A DNA stretch of 64,000 bases from Magnolia sinica (taxonomy: Eukaryota > Streptophyta > Magnoliopsida > Magnoliales > Magnoliaceae): the NCBI RefSeq assembly GCF_029962835.1, contig NC_080582.1, forward strand, positions 70,118,177-70,182,176, read 5' to 3'. A program made the translations under genes and the position numbers. This document shows positions 1 to 10,604 of the stretch, piece after piece; the stretch's first letter is position 1, and every line of letters begins with the position of its first letter. Under the pieces are notes generated by a model. That model ran no database searches and was not told where the DNA came from. It saw only the letters and a list, made by a program, of their open reading frames with translations.

Positions 1-811
1 CAAGAAGTACTTTGATACTCTGGCTGAGGGATAATACACAGGCAGATAGAAATTGTATAAGTGGAACACTAAGTAATTCAATAGAATCCATTTAAATTAT
101 ATGTGCTTTTGTACCGCATGAACCGAATATCTACCTATTAGATTGCCGAACATTTTAAAAAATGAAAAATATTCAATGATCTTATTTCAAAAATAGGTGT
201 CACGAATCCAAGATTATGGTGGTCCAAATAATCTCATATTTGGATTGTAATTTATCAACGGTGCGTTATTCTATTTAGCCCATATAATTTGAGTTAGTAG
301 ATATGTATCATTTCTAAGTACCTGTGTATGAAGCTTCAAACCAGCCAGAGTATCAAATGATTCCACTTTTTCTTCCTTCCCACTCTCAAAGAAAAAGCTT
401 TGATAATGTGAGAGAGTAGCGATCCGGATGGACGTGATGGGTAGATGTGGCATTAATGTACCCCAAATCCAAGCTATTTAAAGAGTGGGCCCCATCATAG
501 ATGGGCTTTTAAGTTAAAAATCGAATTTTGGATATCATTGTAACCGTCCAATTGGTGGCCAATTAACAATTGATAGTCACTGGTGTAGGTTCCACAAACA
601 CATCCGAATTACAGCTTTAGATGTGGGCCCATCGTGAAGCTTGTGCCACAAAAGTTTACGAACAGGCTAATATTTTTTCATGAAACATTCGTGGGCCACA
701 AATAATTTTTTAGGGCCTGTTTGATTTTTCATGTCCCTTGTAAATCTCTTATTGCTTCTTTTTGGCTGGGTGAGTATTTTTGCTTTGAAAATTCCTTTTA
801 AAAAAATATTG
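1..811. other. Intergenic DNA, no gene recognised
   Basis: Short open frames only and no recognisable domain. AT-rich sequence with scattered GGGCCC-containing pieces near 485-500 and 620-720 that resemble fragments of the foldback repeats found downstream. Confidence 0.5.
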
Positions 812-1245
812 GCTTAACTTTGTGGGCTCCACTGTGATGCATATGACATATCTGCACAATTCATTCGTTTGACCAGAACATTTTAGGGCCTGAGCCAAAA
901 AATGAGACAGATCCAATGCTCAAGTGGCCCACATAAAAGGAAATAGTAACCTTAATAAGTTCATTGTTGAAAGTTATTTCCTTCACTGGGCCAATCGACG
1001 CTAGTTCATAAAGTCGCACACACACCGATAGGAGATAAAACACAAAAATCAGCTTAATTCAAAACTTCTTAGAGCCCAGGAAGTTTTTAGCAGTAGGCAT
1101 TTGATTTTCACTATTTCCTATAGTGTGGTTCACCTGACTTTGGATCTGACTCATTTTTGGGCTCATGCCTAAATTCAGCTGGCATAACAGAGATGGTCGG
1201 TGTGGATAAACCACATGTATCACGGTGGGCCCCATATTTTTAACA
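812..1245. repeat. Foldback (inverted-repeat) element, diverged copy
   Basis: The left end reads TGTGGGCTCCACTGTGATG and the right end reads as its approximate inverse (GTGTGGATAAACCACATGTATCACGGTGGGCCCCATA region, 1200-1240). The interior has the family core: a 'TTTTAGGGCCTGAGCCAAAAAATGA' type block near 880 and its inverse 'CTCATTTTTGGGCTCATGCC' near 1150. No coding capacity and no target duplication recognised. Confidence 0.6.
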
Positions 1246-1518
1246 TTAAAAAAGTAGGCAGTAACTCTTTCTGTAAAGAAAGATGCAATAATCACTCAAG
1301 TAATTAATTATTATCCATCTATAAAGTAATTACCCATGACATGAAAAATCCAATAAGCCATTAGGATCAAGTTAATATTTTTATACTTTCAACTTAGCCA
1401 ACTTTAAATGACCTTACCAAAAGTTTGAATAACATATAAGCATTACAGTAGACTCTAAAAAAGTTTCAACAGGTAACCGTTGCCCTCTCCCCCGGTTTCT
1501 TGTGGTTATTATTATTAT

Positions 1519-2114
1519 TAGGGGTGTACATGAACCAAGCTAAGTTGGTTAGCTCGCTCGACTTGTCTCAAAAGCTCAATTTGACTTGGCTCAAAGGTAA
1601 GTTTGAGCCAAGTCAGGCTGATTTTTTGAGCTCGAAAATGAGTTTGAGCCAAGTTCAAGCTGGCCCCAGCTCGACTCGACTTGACTTGGATCAAACCCAA
1701 CTTGAATTGAACTCAGATTAAACAAATTCAGTCACTCGGTTACTTTGATATTAATGTAGCTCACCAAGTGTTTAATGAAATGACTCAACGAAGTGTGGAT
1801 GGTGGCAAGGAAGGTATGCATATAAAGCAAATAACCTTTTTTTTTTCTTGATTTTTATGTTGCTTAGAAGGTGTTTGATAAAATACTAGTAAAAGTATTG
1901 CTGCTGTTTTACATACAGTAAGATTTTGAAGGTGTAGTCCATGTGTTTGTGAAAATGCTCCACAGGTGAACTCGGCTCGAGCTGCTAACCGAACCGAGCT
2001 GAGTCGAGTTGGCCAGTCAGCCTCGAGGACCGAGCCGAGCTAAGTTCGAGCTGGGGTCAGCTAGTGGCCGAGCCGAGTTGAGGTGGGGCCATCTTGACTC
2101 GATGTACACCCTTA
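1519..2114. mobile_element. hAT-type MITE, copy 1
   Basis: Non-autonomous element of 596 bp. It begins TAGGGGTGTACAT and ends ATGTACACCCTTA, which is a terminal inverted repeat. It is flanked by a perfect 8-bp direct repeat ATTATTAT (1511-1518 and 2115-2122), the duplication size of hAT elements. The interior is full of GAGCC/GAGCTCGA/CTCGACT motifs and carries no gene. The same ends recur in the copy at 7894-8330. The flank is itself an ATT-rich microsatellite, so this duplication alone is weaker evidence than that of the second copy. Confidence 0.8.
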
Positions 2115-2122
2115 ATTATTAT

Positions 2123-2352
2123 GCACCCACCCTCACACACGACAATGGGTACACAGAACTCATGGCCTTTGTGTTCAAACTCTTGTGAGTCTACCACCAA
2201 GCTATGAGTAAGGACATGGCCAGGAGCTGCTAGGATGGGCTGAGTCTTTTTTAAGGTGGTTGAGCCTCTTTTAAGGTCAAGTACTCACTTAGCCCATCTC
2301 TAATAATATCCCCACCATTCAAATCTCACCACGTCACCACACCACTGCTAGG
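2123..2352. other. Spacer without recognised feature
   Basis: Short spacer between the hAT-type MITE and the nested foldback cluster. No frame or motif of note. Confidence 0.4.
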
Positions 2353-3079
2353 GGGAGTGGATTAGGTGACCGGCCTCACCCAACATGGTGCGTCATTGTG
2401 TGGTCCTACCATATGGCCTACCTTAATGTATGTATATATCCATGTTGTCCATAGATTATTCAATCTCATTTCAAGACATGAGCCCAAAAATGAAGCAGAT
2501 ATGAATACCAGGTTGAACACACTACAGGAAACAATGAAACATTGGTGATTGAATGCTTACCATTAAAAACTTCCTAGGGCCACCTTAATGCCCACGGTAA
2601 AGTTTATTTTCAATCCAATACAATACATACGTCAAGGTGGCTCCATGAGACACATGTTTCCTGTTAGTCTTTTGTAGGAAGTTCGTGCATAGGGAAGCTA
2701 GGTAGGGCCTACTGTGATGTTTGTGAGAAATCTATTCTATCCCTCCATTTTGCGAGCTCATTTGAAAATATGCAACCAAAAATTAGTTAGATCCAAAACT
2801 CAAATGGGCCATTCAAGATAAAACGACGGGAATTAAGTAATTACAGTTGAAACATTATATGGCTACAAAAGTTTTATATCCAGGTAAGGTTTTTTTATGT
2901 TTTCAGTTGATGGCAACGCAAGTATAAACCTAAAAGTAAACCTCATGAAAGTTTCAACCATGGGCATTTCTCCATATCCACCTAATATTTGGTCTTTAGT
3001 CTTAAAATAGTCCGATAAAATGGATGAACAGGATGAATTTTTCAGAAACATCACTGCAGCGCCCACCTAAGGGCAGCAC

Positions 3080-3701
3080 GGAAGCGGATTGGCTGGTGTA
3101 CCACACACCAGTTATATAGCTGGTGTAGATACGTGTGGCGCTAAGACGAGCGCCGACGCACCTCGGGCTGCGAGTTGCACGAACGGTTCAAATGAGATCA
3201 AAGTTACGTGGCCCATCAATGATGTATTTATTATATCCATACTGTTCATCCATTTTTCGAGATCATTTTAGATCTGTCTCAAATGGATGATTTTCATATC
3301 CAAATCTCAAATGGAACACACCAAAAATAGCAGGGAGGATGATGATTTTCATCGTTAAAAAATTCATAGGGCCCAGCATAACGTTTATTTTCCATCCAAT
3401 ATATTAAGAAGGTTAAAAATACATGGATGAAGAGGAAAAAAATAAATTCATATCGATCCGAAACTTCTTTGACCCCCAAAAAAGTTTCAATGGTACACAT
3501 TCAATCCCCCACTAGTTTTTGCAGTGTGGTCCATTTGATCTTCAGATCCGTCCTATTTTTCTGCACAAGTCTTAATACAAGCTCGCCAAATGGATGGACG
3601 GTTTGGATATAACACATACATCATGATTTGACCCACAGAACTTGTTGGCGTCAATACACGGCTATATAGCTGACGTGTGGTGCACCAACCAACCCGCTTC
3701 C
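3080..3701. mobile_element. Mutator-type foldback MITE, copy A
   Basis: 622-bp element starting GGAAGCGGATTGGCTGGTGT and ending with the inverse (CCAACCCGCTTCC). The subterminal 'CTATATAGCTGG' motif is present at both ends. It is flanked by a perfect 9-bp direct repeat GGGCAGCAC (3071-3079 and 3702-3710). A 9-bp duplication is the hallmark of Mutator-like elements. The interior is the ATCCACACCGTCCATCC foldback core and has no transposase, so it must have moved in trans. Confidence 0.85.
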
Positions 3702-3743
3702 GGGCAGCACCGCGTTGGGTGAGGATGCGTACTAGATTCCGAC

Positions 3744-4261
3744 AGGTTGAGCAGCGAGACCCACTACTGAAGTGACGTCACCAGCTTATGTGGACCCCAT
3801 CATGAATAATGTTTTGTATCCACACAGTCCATACATTTTGAGAGATCATTTTAGGGAATGATACAAAGAATGAGGCAGATACAAGGCTGGAGTGGACCCC
3901 ACCACAGAAAACAGTGGAGAGAGTAACAACCACCGTTGAAACCTTCCAAAGGTCCACCATAATGTTTATTTGAGATCCAATCTGCTCATGTTTAAAAGAA
4001 GGCATGAAAGATGGTAAAACATAAATATCAGCTTGATCCAAAACTTTTGTGGCCCTTAGAACTTTTTAATGGTGGGCATCACTCTCTCCACTGTTTTCTG
4101 TGGTGGGGTCCACTAGAGCTTTGGATCTGACTCATTCTTTATATTATGCCCTAATATCATCTCTCCAAATGGATGGACGGTGTGGATACAAAACATACAT
4201 CATGGTGGGGCCCACAGAAGTTGGTGACGTCACTTCAGTAGCTAGTCTCGCTACTCAACCT
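3744..4261. mobile_element. Foldback element with long inverted repeats
   Basis: The left arm AGGTTGAGCAGCGAGAC ... GTGACGTCACC and the right arm (inverse AGGTTGAGTAGCGAGAC ... GTGACGTCACC) match over about 60 bp. The interior arms (GTGGACCCCATCATG and its inverse) continue the pairing, so most of the element could fold into a hairpin. The 9 bases after the right end (TTGGGCGAG) resemble TTGGGTGAG about 20 bp outside the left end, so a Mutator-type duplication with 20 bp of extra sequence is possible but unproven. Confidence 0.7.
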
Positions 4262-4296
4262 TTGGGCGAGGCCAGTGCTGTACCTAATCCACTCCC

Positions 4297-4911
4297 ATCG
4301 CTGAGGGTGGTGAGGGCATGACTACCTAATCCGCGTCCTCGGGACATTTTGAAAGTGGTCGTTGGGTGGGACCACCGATTGTACCATTGTAAGGTGACCG
4401 GAGTATGATTTGGTACAACAGCAGAGTGCTATACCTCCCTCTTTTGACGAGTCAACGGATAAAGACGGCCAGTGCCTGGTCCAGCCTTTCTGCGCTTACT
4501 TACACGTCGAAAGGAGTACTTTGTACGTTGCTTTGAACCGGATATGAAACATTGCCTCGCGCGACTGAAATAGTAAACGATATTCGCTCATTCATGCCAA
4601 TATACAGCAACTGTAAGATCCAGACTGTCGATCAGATCGGGCCTTCTACGATCACGTCAGAAAGGTAACGCATATTGGATGAACCATAATAAGTGTATAG
4701 ACCCTTGGACATACTTTTTCTAACCGTCCATTTCTCTTGAACTAAGATGGTCCACTTGCTAAGATGATGAAAGGCCGATCCCCAGGCCTCTCCATCTCAC
4801 TCGCTCATGACCACTTAGTTTGTAGGACTCCTTTTGGATGCGAATTTCATACAAGGGAGCCCGCGACACAAAAAAAAAACCTTGTGGGGTCCACCCTGAT
4901 ATGTTTGTAAC
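4297..4911. other. Intergenic DNA, no gene recognised
   Basis: No open frame or element end recognised. A GTGGGGTCCACCCTGAT fragment near 4883-4899 is a stray piece of the foldback family. Confidence 0.4.
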
Positions 4912-5515
4912 GGAAGAGGATGGGCTGGTGTACCACACACCAGCTATATAGCTGGTGCTGGTGTGTATACGTGTGTACGAAGACGAGCGCCGACGCTCCT
5001 CGAGCTCCCAGTTTACTAACGGTTCAAAGGAGATCAACGTTACGAGGCCCCCACAATGATGTATTTATTATATCCACACCATACATCCATTTTTCAAGAT
5101 CATTTTAGAGTATTAGACAAAAAATGAATCATATCCAAAGCTCAAATGGACCACACCAAAATTAGCAGCATGGATAATGATTTTCACCGTTAAAAAATTC
5201 GTAGGGCCTACAATAACGTTTAGTTTCCATCCAATCTGTTAATAAGGTCAAAAATACATGGATAAAGAGGTAAAACAAATTTCATATTGATCCGAAACTT
5301 CTGTGACCCCCGAAAGGGTTTCAATGGTAGATGTTCAATCACCCACTGCTTTTTGCAGTGTGGTCCAATTGATTTTTAGATCAATCTTATTTATCGGCTC
5401 AATATTTAATACAAGCTCACCAAATGGATGGGCGGTTTGAATAACTCACAAAGCATGCTGACGTAAATACACCAGCTATATAACTAGTGTGGGGTACACC
5501 AGCCAATCCGCTTCC
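4912..5515. mobile_element. Mutator-type foldback MITE, copy B
   Basis: 604-bp sister of copy A in the same orientation. It starts GGAAGAGGATGGGCTGGTGT and ends CCAGCCAATCCGCTTCC, with the 'CTATATAGCTGGTG' subterminal motif at both ends and the shared GACGAGCGCCGACG segment near 4981-4995. Flanking 9-mers are GTTTGTAAC (4903-4911) and GTCTGTGAC (5516-5524), matching at 7 of 9 positions, which fits an aged 9-bp duplication. No coding sequence. Confidence 0.8.
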
Positions 5516-5639
5516 GTCTGTGACATGCACAACATGCATCGTTTGGGAAGAGGAGATGTGGGGTCCACCGAAGTTTTGAATTTGGCTGACATTTGTTTTT
5601 TTCTCCTTCTAATGGATCTAATCTTATGAACGGGCTAGA

Positions 5640-5835
5640 TGTCATATAAAGATCACTACGGGCCTTGGGAAGGTTTTCAATCATGGGTGTCCCCATTCAT
5701 CTGCACCGTCACCTGTGGAATGGCCTACATGACTTTTGAATTGGTCTTATTTTTTTGGATCACGTCCGAAAATGAGTTGATCAAAACGATAGACGGAGTG
5801 GATGTCACACACACATCACAGTAGATCTTGCTTTT
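5640..5835. repeat. Partial foldback repeat (right half)
   Basis: Carries the right-half core (TTGGTCTTATTTTTTTGGATCACGTCCGAAAATGA region, then AGACGGAGTGGATGTCACACACACATCACAG). The left half is missing or too diverged to recognise. Confidence 0.4.
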
Positions 5836-5875
5836 TGTTAGACATGCTCCACTGTTGATTTCAGGTTTCCACGAA

Positions 5876-6404
5876 GGGGAGCGGATTAGGTGCGCCCCGG
5901 CTGCACTCGACACAGTGCGTCTCTACCCATGGGACCAACCTTGATGTATTTTGTACTATATCCACACCGTCCATCTATTTTTCAAGATCGTTTTAGATCA
6001 TGATCCCAAAAATGAATTAGATCCAAGTCTCAAATGTACCACACTACATGAAAAAGGTAGTGATTGAATACCCCATTAAAAACTTCCTACGGCCCACAAA
6101 TAATGTTTGCTTTCAATCCAACCTGTTAATAAGGTCACACAGACATTGAAGAAGTTAAAAACCAAATATCAGTTTAATCCAAAACTTCCATGGTTCACAA
6201 AAATTTTGTAACGGTCAATCACTACTCTTCCCTACAGTATAACCCATCTAAGACTTTGATCTGCTTCAATTTTTTTATCTCATGCATAAAATGACCTGAA
6301 AGAACATACAGACAGCATGGATATACTACACATACATCAAGGTGGGCCCCATGGTCAGTGCCACACCGTGTTGGATGAGGCCAGGGCGCACCTAACTTCT
6401 CCCC
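5876..6404. mobile_element. Foldback element, copy D
   Basis: 529-bp element. The left end GGGGAGCGGATTAGGTGCGCCC is matched by the inverse of the right end (GGGGAGAAGTTAGGTGCGCCC). The interior arms show ATATCCACACCGTCCATC (5948-5965) and its degenerate inverse near 6310-6335. The ends resemble those of the outer element at 2353-4296. No matching target duplication was seen and there is no gene. Confidence 0.65.
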
Positions 6405-7253
6405 ATAAATAGCCTGCCTTTGGTTGGTGTTCTACTTTTAGTGAAGCCGGCATGGATGACCTAGGGTGTTTAAAGTCTTGGATTTTGAATATTCTACGTA
6501 AAAGCTCTTCTCCCTAATCTTCCTTTGGACTGGACTTCCACGACACTTCGCCTCCATTTTAAAAGCTGGTGTGACTATTTAACCGTACACGGTTTCTCAT
6601 AAATGCTTGCTTACCTGCATATAACCACATAAACATTTATGTTCTTTAATAAAACTTGAGTTCTAAGTCTTCCAAATTCAATTACTCTGAGAAACCAACA
6701 TCCCGCTACTAATACGAAAAAGAGTGAGTGACTAACTGTAGAATTAGTTTTTATGATAGGGGAGGAAAATTAAAGACTTATTAAATAAGAGGTGATGTTC
6801 TCCACATGTTTACAATCAAACGAGAACCGATTCCTATCTCTAGCACATGAAGGCGCCGGCTGCACAGTTGCATCATCTTAGCTCAATGTATCTGCTTGAT
6901 GCTTGATGTCCACATTCATTTGTTGTTTTGTATTTGGTAAAATGCATATGCATGCATTTCACCATTCTAAATATGAACCTAATAACTTATTGTGGCTGTA
7001 TAGCCATTGAGACCGTTTAAATTACTACCCAATTGTGGGCAAATATAAAATAATAATAAGTAACATGGGAAAGCTGATTGTAACCATTTCATTTGACTGG
7101 TCTTACTTTGAAGTTTTTTGGTCTTTTAATGAAAATCCACCCACTTTTGGCATAATTAAATATAACCAAAGTTTTAGAAGTTAGCATCAATATTTTGAGT
7201 TCAACTTTATTTTATCACTTTTCGTTGATCTTTACGAAAATTGGATTCGGTAA
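6405..7253. other. Intergenic DNA, no gene recognised
   Basis: AT-rich sequence without recognisable domain, repeat end or long frame. Confidence 0.4.
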
Positions 7254-7893
7254 TGAGAGTTATTGGATGGGAGAAACTGGTTTTGATGGTGAGGGTTGTT
7301 GGGCTGGTGGGGAAGGATCGGATACAGAAAGAAGAATCACATGGGCAGAACCTAAGGAAGTGGATAGAATGGACTCATAGGGAAAAATAGTTACATGAAA
7401 AACAACATCACGACTAGTGAACATTTGATGGGTTGTAAGGTCGTAGAGCTTGTAAGCTTCTGACCAACTGGATAGCCAAGAAAAATACAACGTTTGGCTC
7501 GAGGAGCGAATTTATGGGGGGTGTACACATCAGTAGCATATGCAAAACACCTAAAAACTCGAAGATGGAAATAAGAAAGAAGCTTGCCATAAAGTCGTTC
7601 AAAAGGAATTTGGTGAGAAAGGAGTGGTGTGGGCAAACGATTAATTATATGAACAGCAGTAGAAACACATTCCGCCAAAAAATGTAAAGGAAGGTGGGCT
7701 TGAAAACGAAAAACTCGAGCTGACTCAAGAATATGTCAGTGCTTGCGCTCTACAACCCCATTTTCTTGAGGAGTATAGACACAAGAATGTTGATAAGTGG
7801 TCCCTTTTTGTTTAAAAAATTCTACATAGAGAAGAATTCTCTACCATTATCAACTCGAATGTTGGCTATATAAACATGGAATTGTGTTTGGAC

Positions 7894-8062
7894 TAGGGAT
7901 GTAGACAAACTGGGCTAGCTCAGTTAACTCGCTCGATTTGACCCGAAAAAGCTCAACTCGGCCTGACCCGGAATTGAGTTCGGGCGGAGACGGGCCATTT
8001 TCTTCAGCCTGAACTGAGGTCGGGACGAGTTCAAACATGTCCCAGTTCGGCTCGACTCGGCC

Positions 8063-8096
<34 letters not shown>

Positions 8097-8330
8097 TAAA
8101 TCTTTATCATAATCATTAGAGATAGAGAAGTGAGAACACCGTCCGTCCCTTTGTAGATGGAGCAGGCCCGAAATTGGCCTGAACTCGCCCAATTGCTGAC
8201 CGGGCCGAATTCGGGCTAGACATGTTGGCCCAGTGACCAGGCCGGGCCAGGTTTGGGCTGGGTGTGGCTGGTGACCGGGTCGGGCCGGGTTGAGCCCAGT
8301 TTGACTCAGATCGACTCGTGTACACCCCTA
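7894..8330. mobile_element. hAT-type MITE, copy 2
   Basis: 437-bp element starting TAGGGATGTA and ending TACACCCCTA, with a perfect 8-bp direct repeat GTTTGGAC on both sides (7886-7893 and 8331-8338). The flanks are the integrase sequence of the inverted Copia fragment, and removing the element plus one repeat restores continuity of that homology, so the boundaries are secure. The interior has the same GAGTCGAGC-type motifs as copy 1 plus an AT microsatellite. Confidence 0.9.
8066..8094. repeat. (TA)n microsatellite
   Basis: About 14 TA units inside the hAT-type MITE. Confidence 0.9.
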
Positions 8331-8649
8331 GTTTGGACAAATGAGAAAAAATTGACAAGCAAATGTTGTGTCTCACTTTTGTGATGTATAAAAAATACCC
8401 ATGTGAATATAGAATAATCATCCATAATAGTCATAAAATATTTCGCACCAGAAAGAGAGACAGTCTTATAGGGGCCCCAAATGTCATAATGAATTAATTC
8501 AAAAGGTTTAACAGACGAAATTGAACTAACAGAAAACGGAAGTCGACTTTGTTTTGCAAGTGCACAAACATCACAAGCATTATTAGACTGGAAAGGGAAA
8601 TGTAACAAATGTTTTGCCATAAAATCTAATCTAGAGGAAGATAAATGCC

Positions 8650-8744
8650 ACCAGTTGCTATACCAAGTGGAGAACAGGCTTTGATTACATCCATTGGGAA
8701 TTTACCTTTAAATTCAGCTGTTACTTTAAAAAATGTGCTTGGTG
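8650..8744 (+). pseudogene. Direct-orientation fragment of Copia-1-like protease/pre-integrase region
   Basis: About 95 bp aligning with 10253-10349 of Copia-1 (for example TTACATCCATTGGGAATTTA in both). It begins exactly where the inverted fragment ends and stops exactly at the 5' LTR of Copia-1. Too short to have any function. Confidence 0.75.
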
Positions 8745-8972
8745 TGTTGAGAAGATCAATGATATCTGGCCATTCATTGATAAAATATCCAGTCATTCAT
8801 TAACAAAATATTGTATTAGTTGTAAAAATATTTTATTAGTTGTTTAGTTGCCTATTATGCTTACACTACCCAGAAAAGATCAGCATCATTGTAGGAAATT
8901 TCTTGTATAAAGCCACGTCTCTTGATTTAATAGAAATTCATTCAAAGGCAAATATCCATTTCTTTCTTTTAC
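8745..8972 (+). repeat. Copia-1 5' LTR
   Basis: Begins TGTTGAGAAG and ends TTTTACA. It contains a TATAA box at 8906-8910 (TTGTATAAAGCCACG), the likely promoter core. Compared with the 3' LTR it carries an extra 20 bp (a local duplication of the ATTAGTTG region). Confidence 0.9.
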
Positions 8973-8984
8973 ATGGTATCAAAG
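8973..8984 (+). promoter_or_regulatory. Copia-1 primer binding site
   Basis: TGGTATCAAAGC immediately follows the 5' LTR. It resembles the complement of the initiator tRNA-Met 3' end, the usual primer of plant Copia elements. Confidence 0.8.
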
Positions 8985-9057
8985 CTAGGAGCGATACCCT
9001 AGCTCTCTGCCCTCCTTTTTTTTTTTTGCCTTTCTTTTATCGTCATTTCCCATTATC

Positions 9058-9905
9058 ATGGCAAACGAGCAACCTTCGAATGGAGGCAAGCCTGATGCTG
9101 CCAATCCATATTTTCTTCACCACTCTGATCATCCAGGAATGGTGCTTGTTTCGAAGCCCCTCAATGGGGATAATTATTCAACATGGTGTAGAGCCATGAC
9201 GATTTCTTTGAATGCCAAATCCAAGTTAGGTTCCATAGACGGGACCACCACAATGTTGTCTGCCACAACCAAACTAGACAACTATGCTATGTGGAAAAAA
9301 TGCAATGATATGATCCTCTCTTGGATTCTTAATTCACTCACAAAGGATCTTGTAGACAACGTCATTTTTTCGACCACCGTCCAGGAGGTATGGGAAGACC
9401 TTCGGGATCTTTTTTCTCAAAGCAATGCCCCTCGTACTTTTTAGATTGAGAGGGACATTGCTTGTCTTGCTCAAGATCAGATGACTGTTGTGGCTTATTA
9501 CACAAGGCTAAAAAAATTATGGGATGAATTAGGATCCTATAATGACACTGTTTGCTCTTGTGGGATGAACCATAAGAGACACAAATTGATGTAATTTCTC
9601 ATAGGACTTAATGAGTCCTACAATGCAATCTGAGGGCAGATTCTATTGATGAATCCAAAACCTAATGTTGCCAAGGCTTACTCTTCCATTGTATAAGAAG
9701 AGAAGCAGCAAAGCCTGGGCGTTGCACGTAAGATGATGGAGAACTCAACCATGGTTGTCCGAAGGGCTGAACCAGTGGCTCTGGCTGTTCGACATGGACA
9801 AGGTTCTTCTCGTTCCAACTCATCTAATCAAAAACCTTTGCATTGCTCTTATTGTGACCGTGACCATCATGTGCGACAAACATGCTAGAAGCTGAATAGG
9901 TATCC
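9058..9905 (+). pseudogene. Copia-1 gag (nucleocapsid/capsid) pseudogene
   Basis: Gag forms the virus-like particle in which the element is reverse transcribed. The first open stretch starts at the ATG at 9058 (MANEQPSNGG) and shows the typical Copia gag opening, including PLNGDNYSTWCRAM and a later VQEVWEDLRDLFSQ. It stops at 9442-9444, but homology continues in frame (YTRLKKLWDELGSY) with further stops near 9592 and 9630. A zinc knuckle of the form C-x2-C-x4-H-x4-C is still intact near 9845-9886 (CSYCDRDHHVRQTC), directly followed by a stop codon. Non-functional. Confidence 0.85.
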
Positions 9906-10014
9906 ACCAGAACACCCTAAACATGCATCAAACAAGTCCAATCAAGGAAGCACTCCTTTTAAGTGCAACAACAACCATCAATCTTTAGTCAACAATGTTA
10001 AGGAGGGTCCAATA

Positions 10015-10431
10015 ATGCAGGAAATGCTGTCGGTAACAAATGGGTTCTCTGATTTGCAAATCCAACAAATCTTATCTATCATGCAAGGAACAACACAATC
10101 CGCCAATCCTAAAGCTAATGCTACTGGTACTTCTTCAAGTTTGTTACAAGCATTGTTGCGCCTCCATCAATTAATTATCGATAGTGGTGTAATAGACCAC
10201 ATTACTTCATCTCCAACTTTGCTTATTAACAGCAGTAAGAACACCCTTTTGCCACTAGTTGCTATGTTAAGTGGAGAACATGCTCCGATTACATCCATTG
10301 GGAATTTACCTTTGAATTCAGCTGTTACTTTAAAAAATGTTCTAGGTGTGCCATCTTTTAAGGTGGATTTAATGTCTATGAGTCGAGTTACTAGAGATCT
10401 CAATTGTTCAGTAACTTTCTTCTCTCGTTAG
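10015..10431 (+). pseudogene. Copia-1 protease and pre-integrase segment
   Basis: Open stretch of 138 codons. Around residues 55-60 it reads IIDSGVIDH, corresponding to the aspartic protease active-site motif (D-S/T-G) of Copia polyproteins. The LKNVLGVPSFKVDLMSMSR segment that follows is the conserved protease end region. It is one frame fragment of a polyprotein that begins in gag and continues into integrase after stops and frameshifts. Confidence 0.8.
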
Positions 10432-10604
10432 TGTATTTCGCAGGACTTGATGGCGAGGACGACGATTGGTTTGGGTGAACAATGAGACGGACTTTATTAC
10501 TTGGTTGTGTTAGCATCAGAGAAGCCAAAACCTCAAACTCCATCTGTAGCAGCCACTTCTTGCCATTCACCCAGTTCTCAGGTCACCTCCACCGCTTTGT
10601 GGCA

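Larger units (their letters stand above)
2353..4296. mobile_element. Outer foldback element interrupted by two younger foldback elements
   Basis: The left end (GGGAGTGGATTAGGT, then GGCCTCACCCAAC) and the right end (inverse: GGGAGTGGATTAGGT, then GGCCTCGCCCAA) form a terminal inverted repeat. The stretch between contains the Mutator-type MITE at 3080-3701 and another foldback at 3744-4261, both nested. The left half (2353-2640) has the family core, including a 'CAAGACATGAGCCCAAAAATGA' type block. Another partial foldback lies at 2700-3060. No convincing target duplication was found for the outer element, so its limits are inferred from the inverted repeat alone. Confidence 0.5.
7254..8649 (-). 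pseudogene. Inverted fragment of a Copia-1-like pol gene (integrase region)
   Basis: On the minus strand this fragment reads as the GAG-pre-integrase and integrase part of a Copia polyprotein, homologous to 10605-11575 of the complete element downstream. Recognisable pieces are a pre-integrase stretch (CDVCALAKQSRLPF), the integrase core start (DIWGPYK, then IMDDYS) and the downstream segment INRLPTPLLSHQIPFERLYG, then CIFLGYPVGQK. The frames are interrupted, and a hAT-type MITE (7894-8330) sits inside the integrase. The fragment stops abruptly at 8649, where the strand of homology flips. Identity to Copia-1 looks like roughly 90% by eye. It is a dead remnant. Confidence 0.8.

Noticed and set aside
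3744..4261. Long hairpin as a microRNA precursor
   Set aside because: The arms are hundreds of bases long and belong to a repeated foldback family. Small RNAs may arise from it, but nothing indicates a microRNA locus.
8840..9199. 119-codon open frame
   Set aside because: It spans the LTR, the primer site and the wrong frame of gag of Copia-1; it is a shadow.
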